Source of the DNA: Albimonas sp963816545
GTDB taxonomy: Bacteria; Pseudomonadota; Alphaproteobacteria; Rhodobacterales; Rhodobacteraceae
NCBI GenBank assembly: GCA_963816545.1
Contig: CAWFLE010000005.1
Coordinates: 1-64,000, forward strand
Length of the DNA: 64,000 nucleotides
Direction: 5' to 3'
Below the pieces are notes generated by a model, which saw nothing but the letters and a program-made list of their open reading frames with translations, did no database searches and was not told the DNA's origin. Below are positions 27,311-35,721 of the stretch, piece by piece (within the stretch, counting starts at the first letter, position 1; each line of letters begins with the position of its first letter). A program made the position numbers and the translations under genes.

Positions 27311-28196
27311 TCAGTTGGTGCGGGAGATGTTGCGCGCGACCTGCTCCACTTCCGGCCGGTCGCCCTGGCTGCGCATGTAGGCGTAGACCTCGCGCCGGAT
27401 GCCGTTCGTCTGGCGCAGGTATTCGTCCGCCGCCACGCGCCCCTGGTCCGCGCCCATCTGGCGGGCCATCTGCACCAGCTCGGCCTGGCGGTCGGAGCTG
27501 CGCGGGTGGGAGGCGAAGAACTGGGCGAGGCCGCCGCTCTCTCCGTACATCCGCCGCAGGACGGCGAAGGACTCCGCCCCTGCGACGGCGTCGTAGCCGG
27601 CGCCGCGCATGTAGCGCAGGCCCACTTGGTCGGCCTCGGTCTCCTGATCCCGCGAGAAATCCGAATAGGCGTACTGGCTGCCGGCGTTGACGCCGAGACT
27701 CACCAGCTCCTGGGGCAGGCCGAGCACGGCGCCGCCCACGCCCGCGATCGCGCCGGCGATGCCGATCTGCTGCTGGCGCTGCATGCCGGCGCTTACATGG
27801 CCTTCATCCACATGGCCGATCTCGTGCGCCAGCACCATGGCGAGCTGGGCCTCGTTCTCCATCGCCGCCAGCAGGCCCGCGTGGACGAAGACGTAGCCGC
27901 CCCCCGAGGTGAAGGCGTTGGCGGAGGCGTCCTCGATCACGAAGGTCTGGAGGGGGCGCGCGCCCTGCGGCCGCTGCGCCTCGATCCGCTGCGACGATGC
28001 CGTCGACATAGGCGTTGAGGCTGCGGTCCTCGACCAGCAGGTCCTTGCTCCGCAGCTCGTTCAGAAGCTGCTGGGACTGCTGCACCTCGGCCGCCTGGGT
28101 GCGGGGGGAGCCCTGCGGCTCGCCGCAGCCGGGGATGAGGCCGAGAACGACGCCCCCCGCCGCGAGGGCGGCGAGGGCCTGACGGGGCATTCGCAT
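27311..28196 (-). pseudogene. M48-family metalloprotease lipoprotein, one frameshift
   Basis: About 294 residues read across a break near 27990. The N-terminus MRMPRQALAALAAGGVVLGLIPGC is a lipoprotein signal with lipobox LIPGC. After a linker (EVQQSQQLLNELRSKDLLVEDRSLNAYVDGI) comes the M48 catalytic domain in the next frame: FVIEDASANAFTSGGGYVFVHAG, the zinc motif HEIGHVDEGH, and the third ligand in DQETEADQVGLRYM. This is the outer-membrane/periplasmic BepA/LoiP-like class that degrades misfolded envelope proteins. Nothing is missing but one base, so an assembly indel is likely. Confidence 0.82.
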
Positions 28197-28793
28197 GCGG
28201 TTCGCTCCTTCCGGTCTTGCCGCGGCGCAGGCTGCGCGCCGGCGCTTCGAAAGGCGATATGGGGCGGAAGGCGGCGGGCGGAAAGGCGCAGGCGCCGCGG
28301 CGGGCGGAGAGAGTCGGCCCGACGCGCCTTGAAAGCGCCCATCGGCCATTCGATCGGGACGTGTCCCGGCGGCGGGCGCGTCCCGGAGGGCGCAGGCCGG
28401 GCCGCTGCGCGACGATCGCGCTCACCGCTTCACGAAGCGGGAGAAGCGCTTGGCCGGCCTGCGTCCTCCGCCCCCGCCGCCTCGAGCCCCTGCGCATGGA
28501 GCCCATCGGCGTCGAGGAGGCGCTGGACCTTCCGGCGATGACGAAGGAGGTCCACCGGAACGGGAGCCGGACGAAGCTGCAGGCGCGGAAGGCCGGGCGG
28601 TTGCGCGCGCATAGGAAGAGCGGGCGCCGAGTTTCCTTCGGCGCCCGCTGTTTCCGGGGGGACGCCCGGGAAGACGAGTGCGCGCCGGACTGGCGTGCAG
28701 ACGCCGGCTGAGGCAGGCTCCCTGTCGAAGCCGGGACCAGACCCGGCGCGAGGGGAGGAGAGACCGCATGCGCATCGAGAACGGGTGGGCCCG
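28197..28793. other. Gene-poor spacer
   Basis: About 600 bases between the divergent M48 gene and SDR gene. Only short Arg/Ala-rich frames occur, on both strands, and none resembles a known family. The M48 promoter must lie in the left part. GGGAGGAGAG at 28753-28762 looks like a ribosome site but no matching gene starts there. The SDR start is 30 bases further on. Confidence 0.4.
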
Positions 28794-29573
28794 ATGACGG
28801 GGGCCGCGGCGGAGGGGCGCCGGGTGGCGCTCGTGACGGGGGGCGGCACCGGGGTCGGCGCGGCCTCGGCGCTGGCGCTGGCCGCGCGGGGCTGCAACGT
28901 GGCGCTGAACTACAGCCGCAGCGCCGAGGAGGCGGAGCGCACGGCGATGGCCTGCCGGGAGGCCGGGGCCGGGGCGCTGGTGATGCAGGGGGACGTGGCC
29001 TCGGACAAGGACTGCCGCCGCATGGTGGCGGAGGCCGAGGCGCGCTGGGGCCGGGTGGACTGCCTGGTCAACAGCGCCGGGGTGACGGTGTTCCGGGAGC
29101 TGGGCGATCTCGCCTCGCAGGGGGCGGAGGACTTCCAGCGCATCTATGCGGTCAACGTCGTGGGCGCCTACCAGATGGCGCGGGCGGCGGAGGGGCTTCT
29201 GCGGAAATCCGACCGGGGGGCGGTGGTGAACGTCTCGTCCATGTCGGCGCTGACGGGGGCGGGAAGTTCCATTCCCTACGCGGCGTCGAAGGGGGCGCTG
29301 AACACGCTGACCCGGTCGCTGGCGCGGGCGCTGTCGCCGCAGGTGCGGGTCAACGCGATCCTGCCGGGGATGATCGCCACGCGCTGGTTCGCCGAAGGGG
29401 TGGGCGCGGAGCGGGCGGCGCAGGTGCGCGCGAAGGCCGAGGCGGGCGCGGCGCTGGGCGCGGTCTGCACCGCCGAGGATGTGGCGGACGGGATCGTGTT
29501 CCTCGCGCTCGACGCGCTGAAGATGACCGGCGTGCTCATGGAGATGGACGGGGGCGCGACGCTGGGGCGATGA
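28794..29573 (+). CDS. Short-chain dehydrogenase/reductase
   Basis: A 259-residue classical SDR. The NAD(P)-binding motif is VTGGGTGVGAAS, followed by NSAGVTVF (NAG-like) and the catalytic Ser in NVSSMSALTGAGSS. Tyr and Lys are in YAASKGAL. The ending is MTGVLMEMDGGATLGR. The Arg in NYSRSAEEAE after the second strand suggests NADPH. The substrate is unknown. The ATG at 28794 is the one that places the glycine motif at the usual distance. Upstream in-frame starts would add an unconserved extension. It is monocistronic, and the parS-like palindrome lies 47 bases after its stop. Confidence 0.85.
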   Translation: MTGAAAEGRRVALVTGGGTGVGAASALALAARGCNVALNYSRSAEEAERTAMACREAGAGALVMQGDVASDKDCRRMVAEAEARWGRVDCLVNSAGVTVFRELGDLASQGAEDFQRIYAVNVVGAYQMARAAEGLLRKSDRGAVVNVSSMSALTGAGSSIPYAASKGALNTLTRSLARALSPQVRVNAILPGMIATRWFAEGVGAERAAQVRAKAEAGAALGAVCTAEDVADGIVFLALDALKMTGVLMEMDGGATLGR

Positions 29574-29982
29574 GCCCCCGCCGCGCCGGGCCGCGGTTCG
29601 ACGGCTGCGAAACGCGCGTGTTTCGCGCGCGAAACATCGCTTGCGTATCATAATGCAGGTAGGCGCGTTTTCTTTACGGATATGAACGGGCCGGGCGGGC
29701 AGGCTGGCGCGCCGCTGATCGCCTCGGCGCGGCCGGAGTTTTCCGCGACGGGTCATCGAGATGATCCGGTCCACCCCGTGCAGGCCTTCTGGCGCAGATG
29801 CAGGGGCGCCGCCTCCGGTTGCAGATGAAGATCGCATCAGGCGGAAAGAGGTGGAACTGCGAAGTTCGCCGGGTTTCCTCGGGGCGGGGCAGGGCCACCA
29901 TCACGCCAGAGCCACCGAGCGCGCCGGCTTTTTCGCCGGCTCCGGCCCGCCCCAGGGCCGCTTCCGCAGCCAGGAGATGCTC
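29574..29982. other. Spacer before pao-like operon
   Basis: These 409 bases contain the 16-bp palindrome at 29620-29635, an AT-rich step (cgtatcataatgcagg at about 29644) that could be the operon promoter, and a GCCGGC-TTTTTC-GCCGGC hairpin at about 29928-29945, shortly before the ribosome site. No gene is evident. I looked for a molybdenum-cofactor riboswitch pattern but cannot support one. Confidence 0.4.
29620..29635. promoter_or_regulatory. 16-bp perfect palindrome, GTT-N4-GC-N4-AAC type
   Basis: GTTTCGCGCGCGAAAC is a perfect palindrome, extended by one base pair on each side (T/A). The identical 16-mer occurs at 51314-51329. It fits the GTT-N4-GC-N4-AAC form reported for partition palindromes of repABC replicons in Rhodobacterales. 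It also resembles a chromosomal parS with a six-base instead of a four-base centre. Just upstream is an overlapping imperfect inverted repeat (GCGAAAC...GTTTCGC). Confidence 0.5.
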
Positions 29983-30630
29983 ATGTCGGACAGGGACCAG
30001 AAGCGCGGCGTCAGCCGGCGCGATTTCATGCGGGCCTCGGCCACAACCGGCGCGGCGGCGCTGGGGGGGCTGGCGCTCGAGGCGCGGGAGGCCGCGGCGC
30101 AGGCCGCCGCCGAGATGGCGGATGACGGGCTGGTGCGCACGCGGCTCAGGATCAACGGCGACGACCATGACCTGAAGCTCGACCCGCGCACCACGCTGCT
30201 GGACCTGCTGCGGGAGGATCTGGACCTCACGGGCACCAAGGTCGGGTGCAACCATGGCCAGTGCGGCGCCTGCACGGTGCTGCTGGACGGGGTGCGGGTC
30301 AATTCGTGCCTCACGCTCGCCGCGGCGGCGGACGGCAAGGCCGTGGTGACCATCGAGGGGCTGGCGGGCGCGGAGGGCGACCTTCACCCCATGCAGGCCG
30401 CCTTCATCGAGCAGGACGGCTTCCAGTGCGGCTACTGCACGCCGGGCCAGATCCTGTCCGCGGTGGGCTGCGTGAAGGAGGGGCACGCAGGGTCCGAGGC
30501 CGAGATCAGCGAATTCATGTCCGGCAATCTCTGCCGTTGCGGCGCCTACAAGGGCATCGTGGAGGCGGTGGCGAAGGCGCGGGAGGAGACCGAGAGCATC
30601 GACCTCGCATCCCTGGGAGGCGCCCGATGA
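29983..30630 (+). CDS. paoA: Tat-exported 2Fe-2S subunit of molybdo-aldehyde oxidoreductase
   Basis: A 215-residue protein that starts with a twin-arginine signal (SRRDFMRASATTGAAALGG, Arg12-Arg13). It carries both 2Fe-2S clusters of xanthine oxidase-family small subunits: a plant-type cluster with Cys89, Cys94, Cys97 and Cys109, and a four-helix-bundle cluster with Cys149, Cys152, Cys184 and Cys186. A Tat signal on the small subunit is the hallmark of PaoA, the periplasmic aldehyde oxidoreductase of E. coli. The complex would oxidise (aromatic) aldehydes in the periplasm. AGGAG lies six bases before the ATG at 29983. An ATG at 29977 is the alternative. It is coupled by ATGA to the FAD subunit. 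Confidence 0.9.
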   Translation: MSDRDQKRGVSRRDFMRASATTGAAALGGLALEAREAAAQAAAEMADDGLVRTRLRINGDDHDLKLDPRTTLLDLLREDLDLTGTKVGCNHGQCGACTVLLDGVRVNSCLTLAAAADGKAVVTIEGLAGAEGDLHPMQAAFIEQDGFQCGYCTPGQILSAVGCVKEGHAGSEAEISEFMSGNLCRCGAYKGIVEAVAKAREETESIDLASLGGAR

Positions 30631-31640
30631 AGCCCTTCCGCTATCACGCCCCCGAAGATGTCGCCGGCGCCGTGGAGACGGTGGAGCCGATGGGCATCCC
30701 CGGTCAGGGCGGCGCCTTCCTCGCGGGGGGGACGACGATCATCGACCTCATGAAGCTGTCGGTGGCCACGCCCCCTTCGCTGACCGACATCCGCAAGCTG
30801 GGTCTGGATCGGATCCGCGACGAGGGCGGGACGCTGCATGTGGGCGCCCGCGTGACCATGGCCGAGGCGGCGGAGCATCCGGCGTTCCGGGACCGGGCGC
30901 CGGTGCTGTCGGACGCGCTGTGGAAGGCGGCCTCGCCGCAGCTTCGCAACGTGGCGACGCTGGGGGGGAACGTGCTGCAACGGACCCGCTGCCCGTATTT
31001 CAGGGACAATGTCAGCCCGTGCAACAAGCGGGAGCCGGGCTCGGGCTGCGCCGCAATCGGGGGGATCAACCGGCTGCTGGCGGTGCTGGGGACGTCGGAT
31101 TCGTGCATCGCCTCCTATCCCGGGGACTTCGCCAACGCGTTGATCCTGTTCGACACGGTGGTGGAGACGGCGCGGCCCGGAGGCGAGGGGCGGGAGATCC
31201 CGTTCGCCGACCTGCACGTCCTGCCGCAGGATCACCCGGAGCGGGAGACGGTGCTGGAGGATGACGAGCTGATCACCGGCTACCGCATCCCGCTGCCCGG
31301 ATGGGCGCGGAGGTCCGTTTACGTGAAGGCGCGGGACCGGGAGAGCTATGCCTTTGCGTTGGCCTCGGCGGCCGTCGCGCTGGACATGGACGGGGGGACG
31401 GTGCGCGAGGCTCGGATCGGGCTTGGCGGGGTCGCGACCACGCCGTGGCGGGCGCGGGAGGCGGAGGAGTTCCTGCGCGGCAAGCGCGTGGACGAGGAGA
31501 CGGCGCTGGAGGCCGGGCGCATCGCGATGGACGGCGCGCAGGGCTATTCGCACAACGCCTTCAAGATCCCCCTCGGGCGGCGCACGGTCGCCAAGGGGTT
31601 GCTGGACGCTGCGGCGCTGGACCTGGGAGACGCGGGATGA
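30627..31640 (+). CDS. paoB: FAD (and 4Fe-4S) subunit of molybdo-aldehyde oxidoreductase
   Basis: A 337-residue FAD-binding medium subunit. FAD loops are FLAGGTTIIDLMK (32-44) and the LGGNV region (112-116). Between the FAD-binding segments are Cys122, Cys132, Cys141 and Cys160 (RTRCPYFRD, PCNKREPGSGC, TSDSC), the extra 4Fe-4S site known from PaoB and HbaD-like subunits but absent from ordinary xanthine dehydrogenases. This supports a PaoABC-type enzyme. Electrons would run from the molybdenum site through the 2Fe-2S clusters to FAD. The start codon overlaps the previous stop and its own stop overlaps the next ATG, so the three subunits are strictly coupled. Confidence 0.9.
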   Translation: MKPFRYHAPEDVAGAVETVEPMGIPGQGGAFLAGGTTIIDLMKLSVATPPSLTDIRKLGLDRIRDEGGTLHVGARVTMAEAAEHPAFRDRAPVLSDALWKAASPQLRNVATLGGNVLQRTRCPYFRDNVSPCNKREPGSGCAAIGGINRLLAVLGTSDSCIASYPGDFANALILFDTVVETARPGGEGREIPFADLHVLPQDHPERETVLEDDELITGYRIPLPGWARRSVYVKARDRESYAFALASAAVALDMDGGTVREARIGLGGVATTPWRAREAEEFLRGKRVDEETALEAGRIAMDGAQGYSHNAFKIPLGRRTVAKGLLDAAALDLGDAG

Positions 31641-33813
31641 GCAACAACATCGGCAAGCCGCATGACCGCATCGACGGGCGCCTGAAGGTCACGGGCGCGG
31701 CGCGATACGCGGCCGACTTCGCGGTCCCCAACCCGCTTTACGCGCATCTGGTGATCTCGACCGTCGGCAAGGGGCGGATCACGGGCATCGACGACGAGGC
31801 GGCTCGTGCGGTGCCGGGGGTGCGGGAGATCTACACGCACGCGAACCAGCCGGACCTGAAGGCGGCGGGCTTCTTCGGCGCCGGCAAGGGGCAGGCGCAG
31901 CAGGGGTGGCGGCCGCTCGCGGGGCCGGACGTGAAGTTCTACGGCGAGATCGTGGGGATGGTGGTGGCGGAGACGCTGCTCGCCGCCCGCCAGGCCGCCG
32001 CGGAGCTGCGCTTCGATTATGAGGCGGAGGACCCGGCGGCGGTGTTCGGCGCCGAGGGCGTGGAGCCGGCGGCGCTGCCGGAGCGGACGATTCCAAGGGG
32101 AATGCGGATCAGGCGCTGTCGGAGGCCGCGACCTCCATCGCCCGGTCCTACGAGACCTCGCCCAACACCCACAACGCCATGGAGCTGTTCGCCACCACCG
32201 CCCATTGGGAGGGGGAGGACGTCACCGTCTACGTCCCCAGCCAGTGGGTGAAGGGGTTCCAGTTCGGCCTCGCGACCGAGCTGGGGATCGACGAGCGGCG
32301 GATCCGGGTGCGTTCGCCCTATGTGGGCGGGCGGCTTCGGGGGGAAGGGCACGCTCTTCACCTTCACCGGGCTGGTGACCGCGGCCGCGCGGCGGCTGGG
32401 GCGGCCGGTGAAGCTGTATGTGACGCGGGAGCAGGGGTTCACGGTGGCCTCGTTCCGCGCCGAGACGCGAGCAGGACGTGAAGATCGGGGCGGCTTCGGA
32501 CGGGCTGATCTCGGCCTTCGTGCATGAGGGGCGGGAGCTGACCTCGCGGCCACGACACCTATGTGGTGAACGGGGCGGAGAACACGACCCGGATGTACCA
32601 CGCGGAGCATATCCGCACCGGGGTCACGGCGGTTCATGCGGACCGCCAGACGCCGGGCTTCATGCGCGCGCCTCCCGAGACGCCGTATTTCTTCGCGCTG
32701 GAATCGGCGATGGACGAGCTGGCGCGGGAGCTGGAGATGGATCCGGTGGAGCTGCGCATCCGCAACGATGTGGACAAGGACCCGGTGAAGGGCGTGCCGT
32801 TCACCTCGCGGTCGCTGGTGGAGTGCTTCCGGCAGGCGGGGGAGGCGTTCGGCTGGTCCGACTACTCGCCCGCGGTCGGGTCGATGACCGATGGGGACGA
32901 GCTGATCGGCTGGGGGGTGGCGACCTCCACCTACCCCACGCAGATGTCGCCCTGCGCGGTGCGGGTGTCGGTGGACATCACCGGCGAGGCGCAGGTCCAG
33001 GTGGCGAGCCATGACGTGGGCACCGGCGCCTACACGGTGCTGGCGATGGCCGCGGCGGAGCGGCTCGGTCTGCCGGTGGAGCGGGTGAAGGTGGAGCTGG
33101 GCGACAGCCGCCTGCCGCCGGGGACCATCGCGGGGGGGTCGGTGTCCACGGCCTCCAACGTCTCGGCGGTGGAGATGGCCTGCGACCGGATCCTGGTGAA
33201 GCTGGGCGCGCAGCCCGGTTCGCTGGACGTGGACGCCGCGTTCGAGACCTACGGCCAGAGCGCGGTGGAGGAGTATGTGGAGTGGGTTCCCCCCGCCGCC
33301 GCCGGCGCCGGCAAGGGCACGCTGCGCAACGGGGCGGTGAGCATCGTCGGCGGGCCGGAGGAGGACTACGCCGCCTTCGCCTTCGGCGCCCAGTTCGTGG
33401 AGGTCCGCGTCAACCGCTGGACCCGGGAGATCCGGGTCCCGCGCCTGGTCGGGGCCTTCGCCGCCGGGCGGATCATGAACGAGAAGACCGCGCGGTCCCA
33501 GTATCTGGGCGGCATGGTCTGGGGGATCGGGCACGCGCTGCACGAGGTCACGGAGATCGACCCCCGCACCGGCGCGGTGATGAACGACAACATCTCCGAG
33601 TATCTGGTGCCGGTGAACGCCGACATCCGCCAGCTCGACGCCATTCTGGTGCCCGAGGTGGACAAGAAGGTGAACCCGGCGGGCGTGAAGGGCATCGGCG
33701 AGATCGGGATCGTCGGGACCGCGGCCGCCATCGCCAACGCGGTTCACCATGCGACGGGGGTGCGGGTGCGCAAGACGCCGATTCGCCTGGACGATCTGTT
33801 CGCCGAGATCTGA
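31637..33813 (+). pseudogene. paoC: Molybdopterin-binding large subunit of aldehyde oxidoreductase, four frameshifts
   Basis: About 730 residues when read through breaks near 32095, 32332, 32468 and 32548. The start is MSNNIGKPHDRIDGRLKVTG. Then come the Moco-binding segments: PSQWVKGFQFGLATELG, the GGFGGKGTLF glycine loop, MRAPPETPYFFALESAMDEL (with the Arg of MRAP), TSTYPTQMSP, and GGSVSTASN. The catalytic Glu lies in VKGIGEIGIVG near the C-terminus. Each break is a one-base indel, mostly in C or G runs, and no other damage is seen. The operon is therefore probably functional in the organism. XdhC-like maturation factors are not in the window. Confidence 0.85.
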
Positions 33814-33847
33814 GGCGGCGGCCCGACGCTTCGCGGGTTGAAGAGAG

Positions 33848-33877
33848 CGGCCGACCCCTCGCCGGGGCCGGCCGTTT
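33848..33877 (+). terminator. Terminator after pao-like operon
   Basis: CGGCCGACCCC (33848-33858), loop TCGCC, GGGGCCGGCCG (33864-33874), then TTTCCTT. An 11-bp stem with one mismatch lies 35 bases after the operon's last stop. Confidence 0.65.
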
Positions 33878-34068
33878 CCTTGCGCGACAGGGTCGCGAAG
33901 CCGCCGCCGGGGCGTTTCCGCCTCTGTGCGCCTCGCCGCCGTGCGGGTCGGGCGGTTTCGCCTCGTCGTCCCGAAGGCCGGTCCGCTCCCGCGTCGGCCG
34001 ATCGTGGTTAACCGCTGCTTCGCAATTTGAGGGTTACTGAGCGACAACCTTCAATCAGCAGGTAAATC

Positions 34069-35718
34069 ATGAGAATTATTCCCTCGCTCCTGTCCAGCAC
34101 CGCTCTGGTCGGGACGGCTCTCTGCGCCTTCCCGGCCTATCCGCAGAGCCTGAGCGTCGTGGACGGCGGCGGCCATGCCGGCGCCGTGGTGCAGGACAGC
34201 CGCACCGTCGGCTCCCGCTCGGGCAAGACCGCATACACCAACTTCTACACCGAAGGCGGCGCGGGTTCGGGCGGCGGCGCGGGGCTGGGCGGCGCGTTCT
34301 TCGTGGACGAGGGCGCCTCGCTGACCGTGGTGAACACCGACTTCCGCGGCAACACCGCCAAGGGCGGGCAGGGCGGCAGCCGCCCGCCGGTGGAGCTTGT
34401 CGGGAGCACGCTGCTGCTCGCGGATCTCAAGGCCGATATCGCGGCGGTGGAGTCGCTGAACCCCACGCCGCAGCTGACGTACACGGGCCTAGGCTACGAG
34501 GTCTCGGGCGTCGAGCTGACGGGCGAGAACGCCGCGATTCGGAGCGGCGTCTCGGCGATGCTGGGCGGGGCCGCCGCGCCGGCCGAGATTGCCTCCATCT
34601 CCGGCACGACCGTGACCTTCGCGGCGCCGGTCGTGATCGACCACTCCAAGGTGACGTTCGTGGCCACGGATATCGTGCCGGCCGGCGAGACGAAGTTCGA
34701 CATCATGGGCTTCGGGGGCGACGCGAACAACTTCAAGATCGGATCGGTCGTGGTCGGCTCCGGCGTGCCCCAGGGCGCCCGGATCGTCGAGGTGGAGTAC
34801 GACGCGAACCGTGAGCCGATCTCGGTCACCCTCGATCAGGCGAGCGTGGCCACCGTCTGGGACTTCGACGTGGTGAACGTGGGCTCCCTCTCCACGCCGC
34901 AGTTCAAGCGGATCGACGCGCAGACCATCCAGATGGGCGCGAACGCGAGCTCGCTCGCGGTGGGCATGGAGGTGGTCGCGGACGGCGTGCCGCCGGGGGT
35001 CTACGTGACCTCGATCTCCAATTCGGGCGAGGTCGCGTTCTCGGCGCCCGTGCCGCCGACCTTCACCGGCTTCGTGGGCCGGATCGAGGCGGCGAAGGCC
35101 GGAAGCTCCGTGGTCACGCTGCCCAAGTCCTCGGGCGCGCTGAGCGTGGGGATGCCGATCTCCGGCACCGGCGTGCAGGCGGGGACCGTGATCTCGGCCA
35201 TCGACGGCAACCGCATAACCCTGTCCCAGCCCCTGACCGCGACGCCCGAGGCGCTGCGCACCACGCTCGCGACCGGCGTGTCGGTGTTCGGCGGCTTCAC
35301 CTCCATGACCATCGCGGCCGGGCAGGACATCTCGTCGGGCATGTCGGTGTCGGGCCCCGGCATTCCCGACGGCGCGCGGGTGATCTCCTACAACCGCGCC
35401 ACGGGCGCGCTGACGGTCGACCGGGCGGTGTCGGGGTCGGTCACGGGGCTGACCTTCGCCTCGCCGCTTTCGGTGGGCGGCGCGATGAACGGGCTAGGCT
35501 TGCCGGGCGTGAACGGGGCGAACGGCGCGGGCGGCGCCAACGGCAACCTGACCGCCGCCTGGTACAATGGCGGCGAGGGGCAGGACGGCACCAACGGCAA
35601 GAACGCGGGCTCGGCGGGGGCCGGCGTCGGCGGCAATGGCGGCGGCGGCGGCAAGGGCAGCGACGGCATGCCCTTCAACAAGGACCTGATCCTGGCGCTG
35701 GCGGACACCACCGAATAG
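34069..35718 (+). CDS. Giant autotransporter, N-terminal part up to internal TAG
   Basis: 549 residues. A cleavable signal peptide (MRIIPSLLSSTALVGTALCAFPAYPQS) starts the passenger. Gly-rich turns and parallel beta-helix-like segments follow (GGAFFVDEGASLTVVNTDFRGNTAKGGQGG). Then come repeats of about 80 residues with the pattern VGM.I.G.GV..GT.IS.I. The frame ends at TAG (35716-35718) in the middle of the Gly-rich region (GGNGGGGGKGSDGMPFNKD). The same frame then runs open to 42120. One substitution (GAG to TAG would be enough) explains the stop, so this and the next entry are most simply one gene of 2,684 codons. TTAACC and an AT-rich stretch upstream may hold the promoter. Confidence 0.85.
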   Translation: MRIIPSLLSSTALVGTALCAFPAYPQSLSVVDGGGHAGAVVQDSRTVGSRSGKTAYTNFYTEGGAGSGGGAGLGGAFFVDEGASLTVVNTDFRGNTAKGGQGGSRPPVELVGSTLLLADLKADIAAVESLNPTPQLTYTGLGYEVSGVELTGENAAIRSGVSAMLGGAAAPAEIASISGTTVTFAAPVVIDHSKVTFVATDIVPAGETKFDIMGFGGDANNFKIGSVVVGSGVPQGARIVEVEYDANREPISVTLDQASVATVWDFDVVNVGSLSTPQFKRIDAQTIQMGANASSLAVGMEVVADGVPPGVYVTSISNSGEVAFSAPVPPTFTGFVGRIEAAKAGSSVVTLPKSSGALSVGMPISGTGVQAGTVISAIDGNRITLSQPLTATPEALRTTLATGVSVFGGFTSMTIAAGQDISSGMSVSGPGIPDGARVISYNRATGALTVDRAVSGSVTGLTFASPLSVGGAMNGLGLPGVNGANGAGGANGNLTAAWYNGGEGQDGTNGKNAGSAGAGVGGNGGGGGKGSDGMPFNKDLILALADTTE

Positions 35719-35721
35719 GCG

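Noticed and set aside
28217..28711. A 164-residue frame between the M48 and SDR genes
   Set aside because: It is Arg-rich throughout, has no ribosome site or recognisable segment, and overlaps the M48 promoter region.
29574..29982. Molybdenum-cofactor riboswitch upstream of the pao-like operon
   Set aside because: The leader has one strong hairpin but I could not recognise the conserved Moco-motif segments. A covariance-model search would decide.
35716..35718. TAG as a pyrrolysine codon, given an MttB-family gene in the window
   Set aside because: The MttB-like gene has no in-frame TAG, no pyl genes are seen, and the TAG is in a Gly-rich region of a surface protein where a substituted Glu codon is the simple explanation.
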